This document shows positions 15,778-25,977 of a DNA stretch of 64,000 nt, one piece after another. The stretch lies in assembly GCA_027186245.1 (NCBI GenBank), contig CP114492.1:6646501-6710500 (forward strand), given 5' to 3'. The DNA is from Coriaria nepalensis (taxonomy: Eukaryota > Streptophyta > Magnoliopsida > Cucurbitales > Coriariaceae). Under the pieces are notes generated by a model that did not search any database, was not told where the DNA came from, and was given only the letters and a program-made list of their open reading frames with translations. Each line of letters begins with the position of its first letter. Position 1 is the stretch's first letter. The position numbers and the translations under genes are program-made.

Positions 15778-16395
15778 TTAATTATAATAAACCTTCAAAA
15801 TTTATATAATTATAATTAATACCCTAATTTAATAATTAATTATAATATACCTCTATAGTATTTTTCCATCCATTTTAATAAATTTATTTACGTGTCATCC
15901 ATGTATCTATCACGTCTAAGTGGTTAAACTATTATTGACCCTGAATTTATCCGTTTCAAATTTATAACCTTAAAATCTATATTTTCTGTCCTTAATTATT
16001 TTATTTTGTATTTTACCCCATCTCCAGATCCGGAGCTCAAGCTCCATTGATGAAGCGAGCTCCACTCATTGAGCTTAAGCTCCATTGATGAAGCGAGCCC
16101 CATATATGGAGCTTGCTCTTATCATGGAGGCGGAGTAAAAATATAAAATAAAATAATTGAGGAGAAGAAAATATAAATTTTAGGGTTAGAAATATAAAAT
16201 AGATAAACTCGCATAAATAAGAATTTAATTATTGAAATGTGGATATCACGTAAATAAATTCGTTAAAATAAATAGAAAAATAATCATAAAAAATTTATTA
16301 TAATTAATTTTTAAATCATGATATTAATTATAATTATATATATTTTAGGGAATTCATTATAATAAAAATTAAATTTAGAGGATTTATTATAGTTT
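15778..16395. repeat. Long foldback (MITE-like) element with arms of about 250 bp
   Basis: The left arm (about 15778-16030) and right arm (about 16125-16395) are imperfect reverse complements along nearly their full length. For example, ttaataaatttatttacgtg near 15876 pairs with cacgtaaataaattcgttaa near 16247. The central 100 bp is GC-richer and contains two direct copies of aagctccattgatgaagcga. No coding is present. The fold would give a long imperfect hairpin RNA if transcribed. A target duplication was not identified. Confidence 0.7.
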
Positions 16396-17418
16396 CCCTT
16401 TTTTTCTTATTTTACATTATTCTCATAATAACATTTATATTAGGAGAGAATATTTATATTTGTCCAGCCGTTTTTCATATTGGTTTGAATTGATCTTTGC
16501 TCTTAATGTTTTGGTTTAAACTTTGAAGACTGTTTCCTGCACATTGGATGCTTGTTATTGTTTTCTCCGAACATTTTCCCTAATCGAGGTTTGCTCATTT
16601 CGTCGACGATAACTATACAGCCTTTCTGTACCCTTATCCACACACACTCTGTTAATCCTTGCCCATCTACTTTAAAGAGAAATTTTTGTTTATAAGTTGA
16701 TAGTCTCGGATCAATGAAGGATAGAGAAATAAAAGAAAAATTGTTTTGAATATTAGAGTTTTCTCCGTACGATTTCATATGTGAGAGAGAATGTAGTGAA
16801 TCTGTCAAGGTCGTCCGCAGACAGCAATACATTCACTTGGTCAACCTTTCCTATATTTGAAGGCCGTTGTTACACGACCAAGAGGCCAAGACATGCATTA
16901 CAAACATTTCTATCAAATCAATGGCAACAATTTCGTTATATGCGGCCAAAAAAAAAAGAAAAAGAGACGTGATTCAGTGCCTACATGTTTGACGCTTTGT
17001 GCCGAGCCGTCTAAAATGAAGTCGACCGCGTTTATATCGGTTAAAAATAAGCTGAACATGTGGTTGAATTTGCGATGAACGACTCGAATTAAAATGGCAC
17101 GATGATCTGTAGGCACTGAATCCTCCGGGATCAAAACTTCATACGGAGAGCGGGAGAGGTAATTAATTACATAACCCTATTAACCCTATGAAGATATAGA
17201 GAGACACGACACAATTTAAGATGAATATGTGAACAAGAGAGAGAGACACAGAATGAGGAGAGAGAGTTTTAAGATTTCAAAACAAAAAATTCTAACCCAC
17301 ACGCACGAAAAAATTCCTATAGATGAGTCAGAAAATTTTACAGATGTTAACTCTTAAATGGTTGCACCTACGAATGATGTTGTGAAATAATTTCACCACT
17401 GTTTTTCTCCTTCATTTC
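16396..17418. other. Intergenic; short distant inverted repeat
   Basis: A perfect 15-bp inverted pair, gattcagtgcctaca (from 16971) and its complement (from about 17104), is separated by about 120 bp. The minus-strand ORF at 16503-16832 has no recognisable homology and is probably chance. A GA-rich tract lies at about 17235-17265. Confidence 0.4.
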
Positions 17419-17640
17419 ATGCTCTTTGTCCATCTGGTGTTGTTGAGTAGGACCTTTTTTCACTACATAATTTCCTTCTTATGGCCTAATGCCTATTGCA
17501 AGGCAGACGTCTCACCTTGCAAACTTACAGTTCCTCAAAACTTCCAAGTACATGGTTTATGGCATTATAATAGAACACATGGTCTTTTGTGGGAAATTTT
17601 TACTCATTCACGACCGTTTAAAGAAAGCGAGGTGATTAAG
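17419..17640 (+). pseudogene. RNase T2 / S-RNase-like N-terminal fragment
   Basis: The frame from ATG 17419 contains LWPNAYCKADVSPCK followed by VPQNFQVHGLWHYN. This fits the first conserved part of RNase T2 enzymes: a WP..YC block, then the FxxHGLW active-site motif with its catalytic histidine. The family normally has proline after HGLW; here it is histidine. A hydrophobic start resembles a short or damaged signal peptide. A possible donor, gag|gtgatt, is at about 17629-17633. The second half of the enzyme, including the KHG(T/S)C active-site block, was not found in the following 2.5 kb, so this looks like an isolated first-exon relic. Spacing and an intron position just after HGLW recall S-RNase or S-like RNases. 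Function is not claimed. Confidence 0.65.
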
Positions 17641-20266
17641 GTTCACAATTTTTCGACACTTTTAGATTATTATTTTTATTTAATTTATATTGCTTTTGTT
17701 GAGATCAAAAGGGAACATAAATCTTGATAACTCTATATATAAGAAAGATAAATTGTTCAACTCATTATTAAAACCCAAATTATGAAGCACCGATACTTGA
17801 AAATAAGATACTTCGTATTTGATATATGTATTTATTTGTACTCGTTCGATACTTTTTGATACTTTTCGATATTTTAAGAATACTTTGTAAATAATTTTCA
17901 ATATGCTTCAATACTTGATGATACTTCTAAAAGTCAAAAAAATATAATTTTTAAAAATTTAGTCCAAATAATAAATAATCCAAAAGTGACAAAAGTTAAC
18001 ATAATACTTTTTTCTTTATACATCTCCTTATTTTCTAAGTTTTAATATATAATATTTTTCTTCAACTTTATTTATTTTTTATTCATTTTATTTTTACATG
18101 TTCTTCCTCTAACATTTATTCGATTTCGCATTTAAGTTTTTTTATATGAAGAGATTTTAGTTTACCAAAAATCGAAAAAATTTGTCCAATTTGAATAAAT
18201 CATGCATTCATTTTTGCGATGAATGCATGATTTGTTTACCCGTTTGTTTATTACATATTGCAATCATGCTATTGTTATTACCTGTCTTAACCTATACCTT
18301 TTTATGGAAAAAAAAAAGAAACTATACTTTTTATTTGAATATTGATCTCTTGATATCAGGAAAATTCATTATCGAAAAATTAATGTTGGTTAAAGCTCGA
18401 GATCAGATAGATCTAACGTTTGGCAATACCTTGACAAAGATGTAATTGGAAATGTGAGTACTGCGAGTGTGTTGGAAAGTTGAAGTGACTTTCACACTAT
18501 ATAAAATAAAATGAAATAAAAGAAATACATGATAACAAAATTTGATTTGACTTCTAGGTAGGCGGTATAATTAAAATTAATATAGGTTCGACTTTCTTTT
18601 CGATATATTTACTGATGAGCGGACTTAGCTAAACTAACAAAGTGAAATGGTAATAAATGAAAGTGGAATTGAAGATTAAAAGATGAAAATAAGTAAATAG
18701 CATTTTAATGAAATGACGAAATTAAAAATAACAAATCTAATTTATGGCAAAGAAGAGACGAAGGTGTCCAATCCATGACTGATAGATTGAGACTATTACT
18801 TAGGTAAGAACTCGGTGCACAAATTACTAATTTCAAAAAATGGATCTAAGGAAATATATAACTTCAGGAGGAATCGAAAAAATATAAATGTTAGACTTGA
18901 GAAGATAATTTCACCGAAGCGTAGAGAAGATTTATGAGTGTTGCTCGATTTTTTGATGATCGTCGATGATTGTTTGTGATCAAAATTATCAATATTTATT
19001 GGTGATCGAAAGGATCAATGATTGTTAGTGATGAAATAATATTTTTTTGCCTTAAAAAAAGTCTTCTATCTATAAGCAAATGGCTTATGGCACTTTTGTA
19101 AATAAACCAATCCAGAGTTCCAACTTCTCTCTAAAAATTCGGTCACTTCCCACTTTGTGGACCCCAGTCATTTTTTTTTTGTGGATGGTTGATTGATCAA
19201 ACTTCTAGTTGAATCTGGTTGAGATTGAGTCTAGGTTTATCCAAACAACTTTCTCTTTCTTCCTCTACAATTTCGGTCGAATCCCGCCTCTCTCTCCTTC
19301 ATCTTCGGCCACTTATCAAATTAGGTGAGAAAAGAATGATTTATAGCCGCTTTTTGGGAACAATCAAGATGTTTCCATTAAGGGAAATAATTTCGTCTGA
19401 AATTCCTCATGATTTTTCTTTGTTATGGCCAAAATCCCTCCCTTCCCTTCTCTAATTTCAGCCATTCACTTATATGGGCAAAAAGAGGGGCTGAAAATAT
19501 CATTTTTACCATTTTTTGGGAAAAATATGATGCATTTTTGGATCATATATGTGTTTAGCCAATTTTGACCACATATTTGACCAATTTTGGCCTTCAAAAT
19601 ATCATTTTTGAGTCCCTTTATGATGTTGGCCGAAATTCACCTTTTGGTAACCAATTTCGTTCGAATTTCATGGTTGATGAGAATAATTTTTGTCTTTTCT
19701 CCTAACAATTGAGATCGAATCATAAGTGATTTTTGTGTCCTTGATTTATGGTTATCTTTTTTCCATCTCATCAATCTGTGACATTTTATATTTTTTGAAG
19801 TAGTTTTACTTCCTCAATCCTAACTCAAATTTAACTGGGTTAAATGATTTTCAGTTAATCGAAATTAATTGATATTTGATTAAAATTAGTGTTTTACCGA
19901 TCACATTAATTTCTTGATATTAGTTAGTTGGCTTAATTATTATTAACTGATTTATATTTATTTCAAATTTTGAGTCAATCATATTTCACTACATGTTAGG
20001 AAAATTTCTAGCATCAACAAATGCTCCCTCGATCTTTCTCGTTATGTCAAGATAATGAGGAAGATTAATGGTCCGACACTTTACTTCGACCGATATGACC
20101 AAAAATGATATTTTTTTGCAAGCTCCATCATTTCGGTCGATTCAAAATAATAAAACGATTTATGTCTTTCAAAAATCTCAGCTAATGGCTAAGATATTAA
20201 AAATTACGGATTTTTTGTCCATCATTGCCAGATTGTTGTGGTCAGCCAAGGAGGCATGACCATCCA
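17641..20266. other. Long intergenic region, AT-rich, mostly unassigned
   Basis: There is no supported gene. From about 19190 the sequence is less AT-biased and resembles noncoding retroelement sequence, with repeated patterns such as ttttgaccaattttggcc, catcaacaaatgctccctcg near 20008, and tcgaccgatatgacc. The latter style of sequence continues beyond 20900, so the hAT-like element at 20267 appears inserted into it. Evidence is compositional only. Confidence 0.35.
18197..18233. repeat. Perfect 15-bp hairpin with 7-nt loop
   Basis: AAATCATGCATTCAT at 18197-18211 is followed, after a 7-nt loop, by its exact reverse complement at 18219-18233. The surroundings are noncoding. It could be a chance palindrome in AT-rich DNA or a terminus of a small element. 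Confidence 0.8.
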
Positions 20267-20898
20267 TAGAGGTGGAAAATGGGTCGGGTCGGCACAGGCA
20301 CGATGACATGACACGAAAAAAGAATGGCATGAGCATATATCGGGTGCTGAGCGGTGTTGTGCCCACTCTTACAGGCACGACACGAATTTCTCGTGCTGGC
20401 ATGACATGACTATTTTTACAGTTTGTTTATAATTTTAATTATTAATGGTACTAACTTCTAATTTACTAAAAAATAGCTATTAAGAATGATTAACAATATA
20501 CAAATAAATTAAATTCCAAAACAACAAATTTAAGTTTAAGAATAAAATTCCAAATTCCAAAATAACAAATTTCACTTCTAATAGTTTTTTTTCATTGTTA
20601 TTGTTATTTCATACATGATAGGTTAGCAACGTCCCTTGAACCATTATGTATTATTAATGTATTTTTTATTTGATATTACTTATTTAGCTATGTCTCTTAT
20701 ATGTTACTAATGTGTTAAATTAATCATATATTATAATATTAGTATTTTATTAATCATTTTAAAACTCTTCTTTCACTTAAAATTAGTTTTTTTTAAAGCA
20801 AGTCCACGGGCCAAAATGGGCCCACGAGTCGACACGACACGTTTTATGCTCATTACTATGCCCGTGTCGTGCCATGCTAACACTAATTGCCACCTCTA
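20267..20898. mobile_element. Nonautonomous hAT-like element (632 bp)
   Basis: It starts TAGAGGTGGAAAA and ends with the inverted partner TTGCCACCTCTA. GC-rich subterminal motifs (ggcacgacacg, cgggtcgg) appear in opposite orientations near the two ends, and the interior is AT-rich with no transposase. The 8-bp flanks (accatcca / actattaa) match at only 5 of 8 positions, so the insertion is old or the ends are slightly off. Confidence 0.65.
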
Positions 20899-22854
20899 AC
20901 TATTAATGAGTTATGAGTAACAGTCAGCCAACTTTTGATCAACGGGTCGACCGATAGATGAGAAAAAGTTTCAACCGAGCTCTAACAGTTTCTGCAATAG
21001 TCTAGTTTAGGATTGACCGATGTGGCCTTTTCTATTACCGAATCGATGAAACATCTCAAACCGTTAGTTAGAGTATTCCGAGTATTCATTCGAAGATAAT
21101 ACATTTAATCTTTTTCATGAACAAGAATGGCAAAAAAATAGAGAAAAGGAACATTCCTCCATTGTTTTTTTTTTTTTTTGTTTTTACTTCATCTTCCTCA
21201 ATTATCATAAAGAAGAAGATAAATTTGATCGATCTGTTTTTGCATGAGAAAAAACTGAATCGCTCGAATACCCTTTTTTGTAAATTATTGAATAAATCAA
21301 ATCATACTTTTCTAGAAGAACCAGATCGATTCAATTTAGATACCTCATGAAGAAATCAGATTGTTTCGATCGATTGTTTTGTAAAAAAAAAAACCAATTA
21401 TTTTGATTCATTTTTTCCCCTAAGAAATCAAACCAAATTTTGTTTTTTCCTCTTTATTTTTTCATTTTTTTTAATAAAAAAAAATCGAGTATAAAAAAAA
21501 TAAAAAATTAATAAAGAGAAAGTGGAAATAATAGAGGAATAAGAATATACGAATAATAAATAATAAATTTTAATGATATAACATACTAACAAATCATCCT
21601 TATTGGTTTGAAAATCATGAGATGAACAAAATTTTTTTATTGAATTAAATATGAACTAAAAAGTTGGCTAAAAATTATAAATGGAAGAATTTGTAATATA
21701 TAAACTACACAAGAATTAAAAAGTGAATTAACTTAAAATAATTTGCCCCTTCAAACATTACAAAGATAAGGATTTGTTCTCTCTAACTTTTAATAAGAGG
21801 GAAAAGTTGAAATAGTAAGAGATTAAGGATAAAAAATAATAATAAATATATATATTTTTTATGATATAAAATATTATGAGAACGTATTATATCATCGCCA
21901 ATAATTTAAAAAATTACAGAATCTTATTTATATTATATATATGAATTAAAAAGTTATCTAAAAATTATATATAAATAAATTTATAAAAGACAAATTACAC
22001 GTAGACCAAATCTGTAAACTAACCTTAATAAAAGACTTGACAACTTTAAATCCTTTGCATGATGACTGGAATTGAACATCAACATTTCAATTATAAAATA
22101 CGAAAATATGAACATCTTTCTAGGCTACCAAAGGTTATGAAGTATAAATCTTAGTTTTAAAAGTTGAAGGACATTCATTTAAGGGGGTAATCATTCTCAT
22201 ATTGAATCAAAAAAATTGACGTAACCTTCTGTGAAGTATGTTGGTACACAATTCTGTCCTCCAAAAGTATGCCCGTAATTAACTTTGCTTGCAACGGTAA
22301 CCGGCCGCAAGGAAATGTCCGGATTGTGGCCGGTGAAGTCTTTTTAACTCTTACCTCCTAACTCTAATCTCTTTCCGGGTGAGCATTAAATTGATTACTC
22401 AGGGGCAGTAATTCCAAGAAATCAACCATATGATCTGCAAAGTTGTACGCAATGAAACAACAGGAACAACTTTCAATTGTGGGCCTTCATTTTACAACTT
22501 CATGCCACAAGATGCACAGCTGATGTTTGCATGTGAGGATACAGTTTTATATGTAACAGGAAAGGTATGCTACTAGTAACTCAGATGGATCACTTTGTTT
22601 CATCTTCTATTAACAAATTAATCAAAACCCTTTAAAGATCTCTCTCAAAAGTAGTCAGAAAAAACACATCATCCTGAAAAAACCCAACCCAATCCACATG
22701 ACAGCTCTTTCCCACGTGTACCTTCCAGATACCTTTCTACGTGTACGTTCCGGATCTTTCCATTGTACAAGCTGGCGATCCCCTTGCAAAGAGATCTTTT
22801 TCCATGCTAAAAATACTGAGAGGGAACGTTTTCTTCGTGGCGTCAGAAATCGTG
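20899..22854. other. Intergenic and H1 upstream region
   Basis: AT-rich sequence with homopolymer T and A tracts (about 21160-21180, 21380-21500). Near the H1 start are two cacgtgta/tacgtgta ACGT-core motifs, at about 22713 and 22738, plausible promoter elements. No independent gene was recognised. Confidence 0.4.
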
Positions 22855-23547
22855 ATGTCATCTACTGTAGAGGCTGAAGTTCCGGAAGCGGAGGTTAGTC
22901 CGGCTGAAGCTTCGGAGATGGAGAAGCCCGTGAAAGAGAAAAATGTGAAGGATATCAAGTCTCCCAAGGAGAAGAAGCCCAAGTAGCATAAAACTGCTTC
23001 GCGTCCTCCTTATTTCCAGGTAAATTACTTCTTCAAACCCTTATTTGATGATATTAACAGATTGATTACGATTGTTCCTCTCGTTGATTTTTGTTTTTGA
23101 ATGTTGCAGATGATTAAAAAAGCTCTACTGGCTCTGGATGAGAAGAGCGGATCGAGTCCGTACGCCATAGCAAAGTACATGGAGGAGAAGCACAAGGTGG
23201 TGCTTCCTTCAAACTTCAGGAAAATTCTCACTCTTCAATTGAAGAACTCGGCGACTAGAGGGAAGCTGATCGAGATCAAAGCATCGTATAAGCTATCCGA
23301 TTCCGGGGAAAAGGAGAAGCGAACAACAGCAGCAGCGAAAAAGCAGGTCGCGAAGGCTAAATCTTCTTCCACCACTGCTGCTACAGAAAGGAAATCGGAG
23401 AGGGCGAAGAAGAACGATACGAAGCCAACGAAGAAGATCGGAGCGAAGAAGAGGACGATAAAGAAAACAACTCCGGCGAAACCTAAGCAGCCTAAGTCGA
23501 TCAAATCACCTGCTGCTGCTAAGAGGGCTAAGAAAACTGGGGCTTGA
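22855..23547 (+). pseudogene. Linker histone H1 with an in-frame premature stop
   Basis: The exon frame 22855-23019 joins 23110-23547 across a 90-bp GT-AG intron at the position usual for plant H1 (after PPYFQ). The order is typical: acidic and Lys-rich N-terminal tail, globular winged-helix domain (PPYFQ through IKASYKLS), then a Lys/Ala/Pro-rich DNA-binding tail ending KRAKKTGA. However, codon 44 (22984-22986) is TAG, just before HKTASRPPYFQ. Plant H1 proteins usually have Gln or Pro near this point, so a CAG-to-TAG change is plausible. All sequence after it is otherwise intact and under apparent constraint. Starting at Met 23110 would lose the first turn of the globular domain. Possible explanations are a recent pseudogene, sequencing error, RNA editing or readthrough. 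As written, full-length H1 cannot be made. Confidence 0.8.
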
Positions 23548-24165
23548 ATGTGAAATGTAGGATTTAATCATGTCTTCTTTTCTTTTCTTCTTTCTTTGTG
23601 AATATTTTTGGAAACGCTATGGTTGTTTCTGTATCAAAGTAGCGTTTAGCGTTTGAATGAATCTTTTGAGGAAGTTCTTGTTTGTAAATAAACTGGCGTT
23701 TTTGTGTCCGATTCAATATTTGACGGGGAAAAAAGTTTTAACGAGATATGTATGAAGAAAGGCGTCCGGAAAAACAGAGCTAATTAGGCCCAAATCAAAA
23801 TGGCTACAAAATCTGAGAATGGACTAATACAGGCCCACACACTTAACAAATGTTGTGAACAAGGGAGGGCCCAATTCAATGGTAAATAAATGATGTGTCA
23901 CCGATATGCTTACGTGTCTTTCATAGGTGCTGGACAAAGTACTGCAGACCCAGCTGAAAATGAGAATCGTTGTTTTACTATTTTTGTCTGTTTTTATATA
24001 TAAATTTTGGTTATTTTTATAAATTTAATAGTTAAAATATGTGGTATATTAAAATTATTAAAATTAATTTTATATTAATATAAAAATTTATATAACTAAA
24101 ATATAAATTATATAAGATATTTAATAGATTGATATTTTTTTTTGCACATGTCAAAATTATTATTT
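23548..24165. other. H1 3' flank and intergenic
   Basis: Three ggcccaa/ggcccac motifs (about 23787, 23834, 23868) resemble site II-type promoter elements, but no gene follows. The rest is AT-rich. Confidence 0.35.
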
Positions 24166-24560
24166 AGGTTTGAGTTTTTAGTCTAGATCAAGTTTTAGGT
24201 CTGAGTTTTTTGTCCAGATTGAGTTCTAGGTCTGAGTCCTCAGTCTAGACTAAGTACTATGTCTGAGTTCTCGATCCAGATTGAATCCTAAATTTAAGTT
24301 TTAGCTTTAAGTTATCTGTCCAGACTGAGTTCTAAGTTTGAGTTCCCAGTTCAGACCGAGTCTTAAGTCTGAGTTTTATGTTCAGACTGAGTTCTAGGTC
24401 TGAGTTCTTAGTTCGGACCGAGTTTGAAGTCCAGACCATATTCGAGTTCTAGGTCTGAGTTCTTTATTTAGACCAAGTTTTAAGTATGAGTTTTCGATCC
24501 AGACCGAGTTATAGGTCCGAATTCTCAATCCAGATCGAATTCTAAGTCAGAATTGAATTA
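24166..24560 (+). repeat. Minisatellite-like array, about 20/41-bp period
   Basis: Roughly ten diverged copies of a unit such as ggtctgagttctaggtctga alternate with agttcagaccgagttc. A half-unit inverted relation (gtctgag / cagac) gives local hairpin potential. It is noncoding. Confidence 0.75.
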
Positions 24561-25977
24561 TTGATAGGAAATTTAATTCGATAGGAAATTAGTAAAAGAG
24601 TGGGCCAAAATTGAATTAGAGAAAGATATGTTCTGTTTGTTTGAAAGTGAAGGAAAAAAAATAGAGATGAGTTCTTGTTAGTTGTCTGAACGAAAAAAAA
24701 AGATAAGAGAAATTTTTTTTTTCTTTTACTAATTCGTATTCGGCTTATATATAAAAATAATATAATATTTTTTTCTTTTTATTTTTAACTTAATAATTAT
24801 AAGATCTATTGAATTAAGTTAAAATTTATAAAAATAAATAGCTAAAATAAAACAACGCATGAATACAAATAAGCTCTGACCGAAAATGGTAAGATTTTAA
24901 CGACCCGATGTTTTGAAAGAGAATGAGCCAAATCCAATGCATGCTAAATCCGAGAATATGCTTAGCGCACGCTAGACAAAGCAGGGACCCACCCAAAAAC
25001 ACATGGAAGATGCGCTTCCCTGCTGACCAATGACCAGGGTCCACGAACGCCACAATTCAACTAGCTTACAAAATTTAGGGAGGCTACATAAAGTTAGGAT
25101 GAGATGTACGGCAAATAATAATATTGATGATTATTATTTCATCTTATTTTATTTAAATTTAAATTTTATATTATTTATTTAATTAATTTAAAATTTAATT
25201 TTAATTTTAATTTTTTCTTTAGCAAGAAATTTATTTAATTTCATGATAATTGGGATTCTCATTTACAATTTTGTGTCAAAACTAATTTTTTTTTTCTTAT
25301 AAAAAAGATGTATTTTCCATTTTGATTTCAATTAAGAATATTTTTTTTTGAAGAAGGATGTATTTTTTCCGAAGCTTTTATATTTCAATTTGTATTTTTT
25401 CTAAATGAGTATTTCATATTTTATGTAATTTTATTTTTATAAATTTTTATAGATATATAATTTAAAATAAATTAAGTACTGAATTATTTTTTTAATTTAT
25501 TTTTCTTTAAGAATGAAGTATAATTCTAAATATTTAAAAAAAAAAACAATAAATTTAAACAATAAAGAAGTTATTACATGGTTGAGCCTGAAAAACATAA
25601 TTCAAATACTACGATGAATTATCATTAATCTTCGAAAACCTCGATACAATAACATATATAAAGTAATTGAGGTGGCATGAGGGAGAAGAGAAGAGAAAAA
25701 ATAAAAATAGAAAGCAAGAGAATCGGAGGGAGAATAACCTAATAATTGTTTGAAAAAATGGTGGTTAGGGATTTGCTTACAATCAAACGAGCCAGTGCAT
25801 GCATCCGGGAGAGATTTTTCACTCATTCACATCCATATATATTTTTACAAAAATATATGTATATATATGTTCGGATCGATGTCCCAATCGAGATCCACAT
25901 AATCCTTATAACCTAATATATAATTGCTTATCAAATCATCCTTCTTCAACATTATTCTTGAATTACTTCTTTCTTTC
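24561..25977. other. Intergenic, AT-rich; downstream of the NAC gene
   Basis: Homopolymer-rich AT sequence. The stretch 25599-25977 is probably 3' UTR and downstream sequence of the minus-strand NAC gene. The minus-strand ORF at 24826-25053 shows no family match. Confidence 0.4.

Noticed and set aside
16503..16832. Minus-strand ORF of 109 codons
   Set aside because: No recognisable motif, no splice context and AT-rich composition.
24826..25053. Minus-strand ORF of 75 codons with hydrophobic stretches
   Set aside because: Single small frame with no family resemblance and no promoter or conserved ends.
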